Assembly: GCA_963757135.1 (NCBI GenBank)
Contig: CAVWQE010000011.1
Span: 1-64,000, forward strand
Source of the DNA: Gp1-AA145 sp963757135
GTDB taxonomy: Bacteria; Acidobacteriota; Terriglobia; Terriglobales; Acidobacteriaceae
Length of the DNA: 64,000 nt
Direction: 5' to 3'
The notes beneath the pieces are model-generated. The model worked only from the letters and a program-made list of their open reading frames with translations. It ran no database searches and was not told where the DNA came from. A program made the translations under genes and the position numbers. This document shows positions 53,883 to 62,847 of this stretch, in pieces. The stretch's first letter is position 1. Every line of letters begins with the position of its first letter.

Positions 53883-54392
53883 TCATCGCAGATACAACCG
53901 TCGGCACGTCGCGTTGGCTGGGGGCAGGCCAGTTGCGGTCGTGCCGCCGTCAAGAAGCCGCGCAATGTTGAGATGTTGCAGCCGCGCCAGCGTCTGTCGT
54001 TCGCGACGGAACCGGGCCAGCACGAACTCCGTGTCCATGCCCGGCCTGACCAGTTTGCTTGCTACTGTGGATTTGTACTGCTCGTCGTCTCGTTCTGCGA
54101 GGAACACCGTGCCCATTCCACCGCGTCCAAGCTCTCGAATCAGGCGGTAAGGTCCTACATGGATCTTTTCAGTGACTTTCAATTCATGAAAAGAAAGGAC
54201 CGCGCTTTTGATCTTCTCCTGCACTAAACTGCCGCCCGCAGCCTTGTGGCTAGCGATGAGCGACATCACTCCGCGGCGCAACTCGTCGTCATTACTGCTC
54301 TCGCGTTCGACGCAGGCGGTGCGCCCACCCGCAGGCAGGGCGAGAGCCCTGTCGAAGAGCCCACTAACAGCTTGCCATTGCTCTGGATTCAT
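53883..54392 (-). pseudogene. Truncated Ser/Thr kinase (N-terminal part only)
   Basis: The protein opens NPEQWQAVSGLFDRALALPA, the typical acidobacterial N-terminal segment, then GPYRLIRELGRGGMGTVFLA (glycine loop), and QTLARLQHLNIARLLDGGTT. The family would continue with the hinge and catalytic loop (HRDLKPxN), but homology ends near 53930 and the frame closes at 53883. The usual VAIK lysine motif reads VASK. Its ATG overlaps the stop of the sigma factor remnant (ATGA). Confidence 0.8.
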
Positions 54393-54700
54393 GTGCGTGC
54401 TATCTCGCGATGCAGCCAGGCTTCCGCCGGGCGCTGCTCACGACCGACGGTAGCAACCGAGCTACGTAGTGTTTGCGGTCTCTTCAATGCTCAGTCCAGC
54501 GAAATAGCGTAGTTCGATGACTTTGGCTTTGCGCTCATCCGTTGCGGCGAGCGCGGTTAATGGGTCGTCGAGCGCAATCACTTCATTACTTTTTCCGACG
54601 GAAACGGCCAGGCTTTCATCCAGCGTGATCATCGCAGCCCCGTCGCGGGCGCTTCGCGCTGCGATGACGGCGCGCATGATCCACGAGAATCTGCCGCATT
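54391..54700 (-). pseudogene. ECF sigma factor remnant paired with the kinase
   Basis: Fragments in several frames match the acidobacterial ECF sigma family paired with kinases: MRQILVDHARRHRSAKR, then ARDGAAMITLDESLAVSVGK, ERKAKVIELRYFAGLSIEET and, in a third frame, REQRPAEAWLHREIART, whose stop overlaps the kinase start. The N-terminal half is missing and at least two frameshifts occur. It is the remains of a sigma-kinase gene pair. Confidence 0.65.
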
Positions 54701-54788
54701 ACCTACAAGAGTGACGTTCCTACTCAAGGGCGATGGGTTGATGGTGTTCGAGCCGCACTTGATTCATGGCAAGCCAACAAAAGAACGT

Positions 54789-54820
54789 TTTTAGATTTTT
54801 CTAAGTCTGCCTAAAGGACT
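54789..54820 (+). repeat. 32-bp direct repeat, copy 1
   Basis: TTTTAGATTTTTCTAAGTC continues with TGCCTAAAGGACT to 54820. A second copy with two differences is at 56842-56873 in the same orientation, ~2.05 kb away, inside the island. Confidence 0.7.
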
Positions 54821-54844
54821 GCTGCGCAGCTATTTGATTTATCG

Positions 54845-55323
54845 TTAGGTACTTTGGACCGTTTAGTTGCGGATTGGCCAGAGCCTTTAATGAAACCACA
54901 ATTTTTGAAGGCTTGGGGCCAAAAAGGGCAAGGGAACCGGAGAATTCAACATCCCGCCCTCGATCGTACTGGATTCATGCGGCCACCTTTATGTTGCCGA
55001 TCGAAAAAGCGATCAATACAGGTCTTTGATTCTAAGGGAGCTTTTTGTTAAGAAATGGAGTCATGTGGGCCAACCTTGGGCCCTTGTGTTTACTTCCGGA
55101 TTTGGACAAGCAATTCTCATGACGAGTGGGCATACCGATCACGTCCTGAGCTTGGACTTGAAGGACAAGATTTTGGGACCTCTTGTCAATGGGGAAAACA
55201 ACCCGGCTAATTCTACTTTGCACATAGGGTTGCGGTCGGCACAAAGCATGAACCGTATGTCGCCGAGGCTTGGAACTGGCGAGTGCAGAAGTTACTGCCC
55301 CGAGGAATCAGCAGGGTATTGAT
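54845..55323 (+). pseudogene. NHL-repeat beta-propeller protein remnant
   Basis: Across three frames one can read FLKAWGQKGQG, EFNIPPSIVLDSCGHLYVAD, IQVFDSKGAF, VKKWSHVGQPWALVF and EPYVAEAWNWRVQKLLPRG. These are blades of an NHL-type propeller (secreted 6-bladed propellers). At least three frameshifts make it non-functional. Confidence 0.65.
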
Positions 55324-55324
55324 C

Positions 55325-55840
55325 ATGAAAATAGTTTTGGGATTGCCCTTGTGACGATTTCACTGATTGGATTGGCGAAAGCACAGCAGCGTGCGGAGTC
55401 CACCACCGATTCCAGAGTCCGACAGGACAGCTGCCAAATCCCTACGGCTCTTCGATTACTCTGGAAAATTCGCGAAAAGTGGCTGCCCTAGCAATGGCTG
55501 AGGCGCACAAGAACAATTGGACCATGGCGATCGCGATCGCGGACACTAGCGGCAAACTTGGTCCACTTCGAGAAAATGGGCGAAACCCAAACGGCCAGTG
55601 TAAACATCTCCATAGACAAGGTGCGATCTGCGGTTCTATACAAGCGTCCGACCAAAGCACTTGCAAAACATGTTGGCGGCAGGCGGTGCAGGTCTTCGTG
55701 TCCTTGACCTTGAAGGAGCAGTGCCCGTGGAAGGTGGTGTTCCCCTCCTCGTCGATGGCAAGATCGTCGGCGCAATCGGGTGTCGGGAGACACCAGTGAT
55801 CACGACGGTCAATGTGCCCAGGCAGGTGCGGCTGGCTTGA
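55325..55840 (+). pseudogene. GlcG/HbpS-like protein remnant
   Basis: The start KIVLGLPLVTISLIGLAKA looks like a signal peptide. The pieces KVAALAMAEAHKNNWTMAIA, GETQTASVNISIDKVRSAVL, YKRPTKALAK and GGAGLRVLDLEGAVPVEGGV with PLLVDGKIVGAIG, in different frames, rebuild a GlcG/HbpS-type domain (heme or small-ligand binding). At least three frameshifts are present. It ends before the DUF4440-like gene. Confidence 0.65.
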
Positions 55841-55888
55841 AATAGTTAAGCACCCTCGCCCAAAACCAAACAGAAAGGAATTGTTGCC

Positions 55889-56350
55889 ATGCGACGAAAA
55901 CAGATTGCGCTCTTAGGCACCATCATTGCCCTGGTGGGCCTGGTGGCAAGTAGTGATGAGAATGCCGCGGAAAGACAAGTCATAAGACTTCAAAATCAAT
56001 GGTACGAAGCAGAACGAGCGCACAACACCGAATTCATTCAACAACACATGGCAGATGATTTTGTAATTGGCACCAGCCAAGGCGACGTTCTAAACAAGAC
56101 ACAAATTCTTTCAAGGCTGAGCTCTCTGGATCACAAGATAGATGAGCTCAGCACGGATCAAGTACAAGTTCGCTTCTACGGTGACGTTGCGATCTTGACC
56201 AACCACACGACCATCAGAGGAACTGACAAGGGCCGCCCCTTCGGCGGCGAATTCAGGTACGTTCGTATCTGGGTAAAGCAGAGCGGAGAATGGCAGGCTG
56301 TATTGGTGCAGGCCACGCCGATCTTTGGCTTAGATGTAAGGCAGAAGTGA
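55889..56350 (+). CDS. Exported NTF2-like (DUF4440/SnoaL-like) protein
   Basis: This 153-residue protein has a signal peptide-like N-terminus (KQIALLGTIIALVGLVASS) and an NTF2-like fold: VIRLQNQWYEAERAHNTEFI, QQHMADDFVIGTSQGDVLNK, VQVRFYGDVAILTNHTTIRG, and the C-terminal VRIWVKQSGEWQAVLVQATP. AGAAAGGAATT precedes ATG 55889. It is one of few intact genes in the island and belongs to the same broad superfamily as the tandem array at 60594-64000, though it is not a close copy. Small-ligand binding or catalysis is possible; function unknown. Confidence 0.8.
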   Translation: MRRKQIALLGTIIALVGLVASSDENAAERQVIRLQNQWYEAERAHNTEFIQQHMADDFVIGTSQGDVLNKTQILSRLSSLDHKIDELSTDQVQVRFYGDVAILTNHTTIRGTDKGRPFGGEFRYVRIWVKQSGEWQAVLVQATPIFGLDVRQK

Positions 56351-56479
56351 GAATGAGGAACGTCAACCGGGCTGCGCTTTCGCTGTTGCGAGTAGAGACA
56401 CGTGTATATTAGCCACTCAATCCATTGGACTCCATCTTGTTGGCATCCATCATCGCGACAGCCATCTGCTCGGAGTGAG

Positions 56480-56826
56480 TTCGTTTCTGCTCGCCGCAAC
56501 TAATTCGTCGGCACCGTCGTATCGTAAGCATTCGCCGATGCTCGCCCGACAAAAACTCTGAGGTGTGACGAGTCGGCATACTCGAGAACGGCGCTGCTGG
56601 GCGCAACCTAGACCGAGGTATCCATCGGTTTGTCCTCTTCGACAAAGTCGGGCCACACGGCCTTGAAAGCTCGTCCTTTTGCACAAGGTACTCTGAACGT
56701 TGGGCGAGCTGCAAAGGTCTCAAAGGCATTTGGCGTCACCGGCACGAGCTGCTGATCTGGCAGTGGAACTTGCCCTTCGATGCTCAACCGGAAAGAGCTG
56801 AATTCGTTTAAGCTCTTACCCACCAT
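56480..56826 (-). pseudogene. CadC-like winged-helix regulator remnant
   Basis: From ATG 56826 the frame encodes SSFRLSIEGQVPLPDQQLVP, VTPNAFETFAARP and WPDFVEED, corresponding to the OmpR/CadC-type winged-helix domain used by many acidobacterial regulators (VPLTPKAFDTL and VWPDTFVEE in intact relatives). The frame stops at 56608, and further pieces appear in other frames. It is broken and N-terminal only. Confidence 0.55.
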
Positions 56827-56841
56827 CTGTAAAAATAACTC

Positions 56842-56873
56842 TTTTAGATTTTTCTAAGCCTGTCTAAAGGACT
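56842..56873 (+). repeat. 32-bp direct repeat, copy 2
   Basis: TTTTAGATTTTTCTAAGCC continues to GGACT at 56873, matching 54789-54820 with two differences. It lies immediately upstream of the winged-helix remnant. Confidence 0.7.
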
Positions 56874-56915
56874 CCACAAAGGCAGCTTAAGTAAATTTGG
56901 CTCAGTGTGGTGAAG

Positions 56916-56929
56916 AAATCCACCCCCCG
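56916..56929 (+). other. Attachment site right of the island
   Basis: AAATCCACCCCCCG is identical to the tRNA-fMet 3' segment at 50040-50053. It is followed by GCAAC with one extra base compared with the tRNA (G-GCAAC). It marks the right boundary of the island ~190 bp before the TonB-dependent receptor. The remaining bases to 57122 show only the receptor's ribosome-binding site. Confidence 0.82.
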
Positions 56930-57122
56930 GCAACGGCTAACTTTCGGGCAGGATCGTACATCCACCCGATCACGGTATCAATGAGCTTTCGGCAACGTCG
57001 GAGTCGAGTCGGAGGCGTGGGATCGTCTTGACAATAAATGACGGCTTGGCAGGGTTCCGTCGCTTCGTATCTCTAGCTAAGTTTGACGCGAAGTGGCCGA
57101 GAACTAATTTTAGGAGGGGTTG

Positions 57123-60100
57123 ATGAATCGGAAACTTGGCCAGAGTAATTCTGTCGCTGTTGCCTTGTTCGCAGCTTTGACGCTCGGTCTTGCCGTCCCC
57201 ATCCCAGTTTATGCGCAGGTAACGGGGGCAACACTCGCCGGCGCGATAACCGATTCCAGCGGCGCGGTAATTCCCAACGCCAAAGTATCAATTAAGAACA
57301 CGGCGACGGGAGTTGTCACAAACGGGACAACAAACACTGCAGGTTTCTACACCGTTCCTAATCTGCTTCCCGGGCCCTATGAAGTAACCACATCAGCGAT
57401 GGGATTCCAGACCAATTTTCACAGCGGCATCACGCTGACCGTTGGTGCAGAGCAGCTCCTCAACGTAGCATTGCGGATCGGCCAGGCGTTGGAGACCGTC
57501 AGTGTAACCGGCGCGGCTCCAGGCGTACAGTTGGCCTCATCGAGTATGACTACTGAGGTCAATGAGACGACGGTGCGTGACTTGCCTCTGAACGGCCGCG
57601 ATTGGACACTATTGGCGGCTCTTGAGCCGGGCACCAGTGCGCTCGTGAATCAGCGGCCCACCGCTGCTGTAACTGGGTCCCGATCAAACCGCGGGAACGG
57701 GCAGCAATTGACCATTTCCGGCACCCGGCCGCAACTCAATAACTATCGCATCGATGGGATTAGCGTCGTGGATTACGCAGGCGGGTCACCGGGCGGGGTA
57801 CAGGGCTCTGCTCTGGGAGTGGACGCCATTCAGGAGTTTTCCGTCATAACGGCCAATCAATCCGCCGAGTACGGACGAACTGCCGGCGGTGTGGTCAATG
57901 CCGTTACCAAATCTGGGACGGATCAGTTCCATGGAGACGCTTACGAATTCCTTCGCAATAGCGCTCTAGACGCCCGAAACTTTTTCGACGTCAAGATTCC
58001 TCCTTTTCGCCGGAACCAATTCGGCGCGTCGGTGGGAGGCCCGATCCAGAAGGGTAAGATGTTCTTCTTTGCTGATTACGAAGGGGTGCGTCAGAGTTTG
58101 GGCGCTACAAATGTCTATAATGTGCCTTCGGCGGAGGCGCGCAATGGGATAATACACAACGCCGACGGCACGACGACCACCGTTACCGTCGACCCCCTGG
58201 TCAAGCCCTTCCTTGGTTTATGGCCTCTCCCGAACGCCGGCCTGACCGGACTTGGTAACACAGGGCTCTTCGACATTGCCACCAACACAGTCACTCGCGA
58301 GAACTTCGTGACCGCAAGGATAGACGGGACGATCTCGGACAAGGACAGCATTTCCGGAACCTGGTACTACGACCCGGCTAACATTCGCGCTCCGGGGGCT
58401 CTTGACGCTGTGCTTCTTTTCGACAGCTCGTCAAGGCAGATGATGACCGTGGAGGAGACTCACATCTTCAGCCCCTCGCTGGTCAATTCTGTGCGGGTTG
58501 GCTACAACCGAGTGGTGGTAATTCCCAATTTATCCTTGAACGCGATCAACCCACTTGCGGCGGATCCCTCCTTAGGCACTTTTGCTGGACGCGACGCCCC
58601 CACGATTTCCGTTTCGGGGCTTACCACCTTCGGCGGGGGAGTAGGTGTGGTTTCTACTCGGCACTATTGGAACTCCTTCCAGGGCTACGACGATGGGTTC
58701 CTGACCAAGGGTAAGCACTCGCTAAAGTTTGGCGTCGCCGTCGAGCATATCCAACACAACCAGAAAAATTACACCTCAGCCAACGGGAAATTCGCCTTTG
58801 GATCGCTGTCATCCTTTCTGACCGATGCCCCGAAGAATTTCACAGGAACTCCGCCAGGTTTTGGCGTAGAGGTCGGAGCACGGCAAACCCTTATTGGTGG
58901 CTATCTCCAGGACGATTGGCGGTTGCGTCCTAACTTGACTCTCAACCTAGGTCTACGGTACGAGATGGTCACAGTCCCGACAGAGGTTCACAACCATTTT
59001 TCCAACTTTCGCACTATTTTCGCCGACGCACCTAGTTTGGGTTCCCCCTATTTTAACAACCCAACCCTGCGCAACTTCGAACCCCGGATTGGTTTCTCCT
59101 GGGACCCGTTCCACAATGGCAAGACTGCGGTCCGCGGGGGGTTCGGCATTTTCGACGCGCTGCCGCTCAATTATGAATTCATGGATCCAGAGTCCGGGTC
59201 ATTTCCATACACGGTCATTTTCACGGCAGCAAACTTGGCGCCGGGTTCGTTCCCGACGGGAGTAGTAGGACCTTTACTTGCCAGTCCTCCCACGAGTTCG
59301 GATTCGCAGAATGCCTCCATTCAATTCAACCCTCCTCGCAATTATGTGATGATTTGGAATCTAAACGTACAGCGCCAACTTACTCCAAGCACTACGCTGA
59401 TGGTCGGTTATGTGGGAAATCACGGTGTTCACATGCTCTTCCGCGCTGACGACGCTAATGTCGTCCTCCCGACGGCTACGCCGCAGGGATATCTCTGGCC
59501 GTACCCGGCGGGCAGCGGGAACGTGCTCAATCCTAGTGCGGGCGACCTTCGCTTGGTAAATTTCGGTGCTGACTCCAAGTATGACGCTCTTGAAGTGCAG
59601 GTGACGAAAAGGATGAGCCACAGCTTTCAGGTTCAGGGCTCCTTCACCTGGGCCAAGAACATTGACGATGGTTCTTCCAGCATTCTCGGCGACACTTTTG
59701 TGAACTCGATCTCAAGTCTGTTGTGGTTTTGCAATTCATGCAGGACCGGGCTGTCGGACTACAACATAGGTAAGAACCTCACAGTTAATTACCTCTGGGA
59801 TGTGCCGACTCCGAACAATTGGGGGCGCCTCGGTTCGCATGTTCTGGGGGGATGGGAGCTGGGGGGGATCATCACGGCCGAGAGCGGCATCCCGATTACA
59901 CCTCTGATTGGCGGGGATCCGCTCGGCGTCAACAGTACCGATCCGTTTGCTTATCCGAATCGTCTCACTGGCCCAGGGTGCAGTTCCCTCGTCAATCCCG
60001 GGAATCCCTATAATTACATCAAGCTCAATTGTTTTGCTGTCCCAATGGCCACCCCTGCGATAGCGGCGCGGTGCACGCCTTTCAGCACGGTGCCAGGGAG

Positions 60101-60383
60101 TTGCGCCAACCTTCTGGGTGATGCGGGTCGAAATGTGGTGGTGGGACCTGGGCTCGTGGACTTTGATCTCTCTTTGATGAAGAACATCCCTCTTAGGGAG
60201 AACTTCAGGCTGCAATTTCGGGCAGAGTTTTTCAATATTCTCAATCGCGCCAACTTTGCAGCTCCAGTTAACAACTCAACGCTATTCGATGAAACAGGAG
60301 CCCCGGTCGGAGGCGCCGGTTCAATTGACCAAACATCGACTCCATCGAGAGAGATCCAGTTTGGGCTGAAACTGATCTGGTAA
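57123..60383 (+). CDS. Oar-like TonB-dependent outer-membrane receptor
   Basis: This 1086-residue protein starts at ATG 57123 after GGAGGGG. A signal peptide (SVAVALFAALTLGLAVPIPV) precedes a carboxypeptidase-regulatory-like domain (GAITDSSGAVIPNAKVSIKN, FYTVPNLLPGPYEVTTSAMG), then a plug domain (ETTVRDLPLNGRDWTLLAAL, YRIDGISVVDYAG, AEYGRTAGGVVNAVTKSGT, FHGDAYEFLRNSALDARNFF) and a long beta-barrel ending in RAEFFNILNRANFAAP and IQFGLKLIW with a terminal Trp. This is the Oar type common in acidobacteria, probably for uptake of large or bound substrates; the ligand is unknown. It lies between the island and the tandem NTF2-like array. Confidence 0.93.
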   Translation: MNRKLGQSNSVAVALFAALTLGLAVPIPVYAQVTGATLAGAITDSSGAVIPNAKVSIKNTATGVVTNGTTNTAGFYTVPNLLPGPYEVTTSAMGFQTNFHSGITLTVGAEQLLNVALRIGQALETVSVTGAAPGVQLASSSMTTEVNETTVRDLPLNGRDWTLLAALEPGTSALVNQRPTAAVTGSRSNRGNGQQLTISGTRPQLNNYRIDGISVVDYAGGSPGGVQGSALGVDAIQEFSVITANQSAEYGRTAGGVVNAVTKSGTDQFHGDAYEFLRNSALDARNFFDVKIPPFRRNQFGASVGGPIQKGKMFFFADYEGVRQSLGATNVYNVPSAEARNGIIHNADGTTTTVTVDPLVKPFLGLWPLPNAGLTGLGNTGLFDIATNTVTRENFVTARIDGTISDKDSISGTWYYDPANIRAPGALDAVLLFDSSSRQMMTVEETHIFSPSLVNSVRVGYNRVVVIPNLSLNAINPLAADPSLGTFAGRDAPTISVSGLTTFGGGVGVVSTRHYWNSFQGYDDGFLTKGKHSLKFGVAVEHIQHNQKNYTSANGKFAFGSLSSFLTDAPKNFTGTPPGFGVEVGARQTLIGGYLQDDWRLRPNLTLNLGLRYEMVTVPTEVHNHFSNFRTIFADAPSLGSPYFNNPTLRNFEPRIGFSWDPFHNGKTAVRGGFGIFDALPLNYEFMDPESGSFPYTVIFTAANLAPGSFPTGVVGPLLASPPTSSDSQNASIQFNPPRNYVMIWNLNVQRQLTPSTTLMVGYVGNHGVHMLFRADDANVVLPTATPQGYLWPYPAGSGNVLNPSAGDLRLVNFGADSKYDALEVQVTKRMSHSFQVQGSFTWAKNIDDGSSSILGDTFVNSISSLLWFCNSCRTGLSDYNIGKNLTVNYLWDVPTPNNWGRLGSHVLGGWELGGIITAESGIPITPLIGGDPLGVNSTDPFAYPNRLTGPGCSSLVNPGNPYNYIKLNCFAVPMATPAIAARCTPFSTVPGSCANLLGDAGRNVVVGPGLVDFDLSLMKNIPLRENFRLQFRAEFFNILNRANFAAPVNNSTLFDETGAPVGGAGSIDQTSTPSREIQFGLKLIW

Positions 60384-60541
60384 TCGGCAACGTTCCCGAT
60401 AGTCTGACGGGTGCTCGATCGAGCGAAGGGATGAAGTCTTCCGAGCGAGGACGTAGAAATCGGGGCAAGGGGAGTATCCACTTGACTCAGGCAAGCACGA
60501 TAGTTGTGGTTTCACAACGGGCCGATCTGGGCTGAGCTGAC

Positions 60542-60593
60542 GGTGATTAGTGCTTGGTTAGGAAAATGAAATGTGCAAAAAAGGAATTTTACA
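60542..60593 (+). repeat. A-type leader repeat of array copy 1
   Basis: GGTGATTAGTGCTTGG at 60542 recurs before copies 3 (62075) and 5 (63569). It is followed by the ribosome-binding site. Copies 2 and 4 instead have the B-type leader. The rest of the 60384-60541 gap shows no gene. Confidence 0.8.
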
Positions 60594-61226
60594 ATGACGC
60601 GACGAGTTCTTTTCCTTTCAGCCCCCTTTCTTTTAGTCCCCTTGTTGGCACTCGTTTTGGTCGGTTTTGCTAAAGGCCAAAGCGCCGACGAGCACCAGGG
60701 GGACGCTCGAGCAAATCCACAACCTTCAAAAGCGGAGCTGCCATCTTTACCGTGCCTAGATCCCATATTCAGTGCCTTTGAGTACGGGGGGGTTGGGGGG
60801 GACCCTGGAAAAGATCCACAACTTTCAAAAACGGAGGTGCTCGATTTACGTGCGCATATGAATAAAGCTATGTGGGAGCACGACCGGGCGCAAATGGCCC
60901 CTTGCGTGGCCGACGGCTACACCAAAATCACCGAGAGATTCGGAATAGGATACGTCGAGAACAACGAAGCCAAGCCTGGGGCGGCCAGCCCCCATCTGGA
61001 TGTCGTTCAGTTCGAGCACTACATTCACCTGTATGTCTTTGGAGACCACAACGACACAGTTATCTTGACTGATTTCAGCAAGTCAGCCCTGCGTTTCGAG
61101 GGCAAAATGTCATACGGTCCTAGAATGAATGCGAGTGTCTTTGTTAGGCAGCATGGCCGGTGGCTGATGGTCGCCAACCAGACGTCCGATGTTCCGAAGG
61201 GCAACGCGCCTTGGAATACTTGGTAG
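60594..61226 (+). CDS. Tandem array copy 1: exported NTF2-like protein
   Basis: This 210-residue protein has a signal peptide (TRRVLFLSAPFLLVPLLALV, with processing probably near GFAKGQS), then ~45 residues with GGVGGDPGKDPQ, and an NTF2-like core from DLRAHMNKAMWEHD: MAPCVADGYTKITERFGIG, VVQFEHYIHLYVFGDHNDTV, ILTDFSKSALRFEGKM, VFVRQHGRWLMVANQTSDVP and the end NAPWNTW. ATG 60594 follows AAGGAATTTTACA. Its N-terminal variant (PSKAELPSLPC) is shared with copy 4. It also has two G7 runs (60785-60801). Presumably it is exported and binds a small ligand; function unknown. Confidence 0.82.
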   Translation: MTRRVLFLSAPFLLVPLLALVLVGFAKGQSADEHQGDARANPQPSKAELPSLPCLDPIFSAFEYGGVGGDPGKDPQLSKTEVLDLRAHMNKAMWEHDRAQMAPCVADGYTKITERFGIGYVENNEAKPGAASPHLDVVQFEHYIHLYVFGDHNDTVILTDFSKSALRFEGKMSYGPRMNASVFVRQHGRWLMVANQTSDVPKGNAPWNTW

Positions 61227-61264
61227 CGACGCGAAATGGAATTGGTTCACAAGGCTGATCATGC

Positions 61265-61317
61265 GTGTCGCAAACTGGCTTAGGGAAAATGAAATGTGCG
61301 GAAAAGGAATTTTACCA
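61265..61317 (+). repeat. B-type leader repeat of array copy 2
   Basis: GTGTCGCAAACTGGCTTAGG at 61265-61284 recurs before copy 4 at 62795-62814. The flanking context is also duplicated. Confidence 0.8.
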
Positions 61318-61962
61318 ATGACGCGACGAGTTCTTTTCCTTTCAGCCCCCTCTCTTTTAGTCGCCTTGTTGGTAGTCGTTTTGGTCGGTTTTGCTAAAGG
61401 CCAAAGTGCCGACGAGCACCAGGGGGACGCTGGAGCAAATCCACAACCTGCAAAAGCGGAGGTGCCATATTTACACACGTACGTGCTCAACGACTGGGAG
61501 CACGGCGTGGGCGGGGACTCTGAAAAGAATCCAGAAATTTCAATATGGCAGGCGCTAGATTTACATGCGCATTTCAATAAAGGTATTTGGGACCTCAACC
61601 CGGCGGAAATGGCCCCTTGCATGGCCGACGGCTACACCAAAATCGCCGAGAGATTCGGAATAGGAGGCATGCTCAACAAGGCCCAGCGTCTCGAAAATTT
61701 AACGCACAGACAGGGGGCTGTGGTGCGGCGTGAGCAGGTCGTTCAGTTCGAGCACTACATTGACCTGCATGTGTTTGGAGACCACAACGACACAGTTGTC
61801 TTGACTGGATTCAGCAAATCAATCCTGCATTTCGAGGGCAAACTGTCATCCGGTCCTAGATTGTATGCGTTCGTCTATGTTAAGCAGCATGGCCAGTGGC
61901 TGATTGTGGCCGAAATGACCTCTGACATTCCGAAGGGCAAGGAGCCTTGGAATACTTGGTAG
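61318..61962 (+). CDS. Tandem array copy 2: exported NTF2-like protein
   Basis: This 214-residue paralogue has nearly the same signal peptide as copy 1, then PAKAEVPYLHTYVLNDWEHG and VGGDSEKNPEISIWQALDLH, a different N-terminal variant shared with copy 3. Its core has the insert GGMLNKAQRLENLTHRQG, shared with copy 4, before VVQFEHYIDLHVFGDHNDTV and VLTGFSKSILHFEGKLSSGP. It ends KEPWNTW. ATG 61318 follows AAAGGAATTTTACCA. So its parts match different copies in different regions. Confidence 0.82.
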   Translation: MTRRVLFLSAPSLLVALLVVVLVGFAKGQSADEHQGDAGANPQPAKAEVPYLHTYVLNDWEHGVGGDSEKNPEISIWQALDLHAHFNKGIWDLNPAEMAPCMADGYTKIAERFGIGGMLNKAQRLENLTHRQGAVVRREQVVQFEHYIDLHVFGDHNDTVVLTGFSKSILHFEGKLSSGPRLYAFVYVKQHGQWLIVAEMTSDIPKGKEPWNTW

Positions 61963-62074
61963 CCACGCGGAATGGAATAGGTTGCGGTTTCACAACGGGT
62001 TCGATCTGGGCTGAGCTGACGATGGTGCGTTGGCAAAGAAGGCGGCGAGGAATGGAAGCTGGAGGGCGGTTTCC

Positions 62075-62126
62075 GGTGATTAGTGCTTGGTTAGGGAAAT
62101 GAAATCTGCAGAAAAGGAGTTTTACA
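62075..62126 (+). repeat. A-type leader repeat of array copy 3
   Basis: GGTGATTAGTGCTTGG at 62075-62090, as before copies 1 and 5. A longer shared stretch (ggcggcgaggaatggaagct) just upstream is also found before copy 5. Confidence 0.8.
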
Positions 62127-62756
62127 ATGACGCGACGAGTTCTTTTCCTTTCAGCCCCCTTTCTTTTAGTCCCCTTGTTGGCAGTCGTTTTGGTCGGTTT
62201 TGCTAGGGGCCAGGGCGCCGACGAGCACCAGGGGGACGCTGGAGCAAATCCACAACCTGCAAAAGCGGAGGTGCCATATTTACACACGTATGTGCTCGAC
62301 GACTGGGAGCACGGGGTGGGGGGGGACGCTGAAAAGAATCCAGAAATTTCAATATGGCAGGCGCTGGATTTACATGCGCATTACAACAAGGGTCTTTGGG
62401 ATGGCGACCCGGCGGAAATAGCCCCTTGTGTGGCCGACGGCTTCGTCAAAGTCGCCGAGAGATTTGGAATCGGATACTACCAGCCCAGCAGCCAGGTACC
62501 CCGACTCTGGTCGCGCGGGGGGGATTATAAGGTCATTCAGTTCGAGCACTACATTCACCTGCATGTCTTTGGAGACCACAACGACACAGTTGTCTTGACT
62601 GGATTAAGCAAGTCACTCCTGCATGTCAAGGGCGAAATGTCATCCGGTCCTAGATTATATTCGTTCGTCTTTGTTAAGCAGCATGGCCGGTGGCTAATTG
62701 TGGCCGAAATGACCTCTGACATTCCGAAGGGCAACGCGCCTTGGGATACTTGGTAG
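62127..62756 (+). CDS. Tandem array copy 3: exported NTF2-like protein
   Basis: This 209-residue protein has the signal peptide (LPLLAVVLVGFARGQGAD-like region), the YLHTYVLDDWEHGVGGD variant of copy 2, then FNKGLW-like HYNKGLWDGDPAEIAPCVAD and a unique middle segment (YYQPSSQVPRLWSRGGDYKV) where copies 2 and 4 have GGMLNKAQ. It continues FEHYIHLHVFGDHNDTVVLT and ends NAPWDTW. ATG 62127 follows AAAGGAGTTTTACA. A G8 run lies at ~62325 and a G7 run at ~62517 within the coding region. Confidence 0.8.
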   Translation: MTRRVLFLSAPFLLVPLLAVVLVGFARGQGADEHQGDAGANPQPAKAEVPYLHTYVLDDWEHGVGGDAEKNPEISIWQALDLHAHYNKGLWDGDPAEIAPCVADGFVKVAERFGIGYYQPSSQVPRLWSRGGDYKVIQFEHYIHLHVFGDHNDTVVLTGLSKSLLHVKGEMSSGPRLYSFVFVKQHGRWLIVAEMTSDIPKGNAPWDTW

Positions 62757-62794
62757 CGACGCGGAATGGAATTGGTTCACAAGGCCCATCATGT

Positions 62795-62847
62795 GTGTCG
62801 CAAACTGGCTTAGGGAAAATAAAATGTGCAGAAAAGGAATGTTACCA
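62795..62847 (+). repeat. B-type leader repeat of array copy 4
   Basis: GTGTCGCAAACTGGCTTAGG at 62795-62814, identical to the leader of copy 2. Confidence 0.8.

Noticed and set aside
60785..60801. G-quadruplex in array copy 1
   Set aside because: There are only two long G runs close together, and a canonical quadruplex needs four; a tract-length variation reading is simpler.
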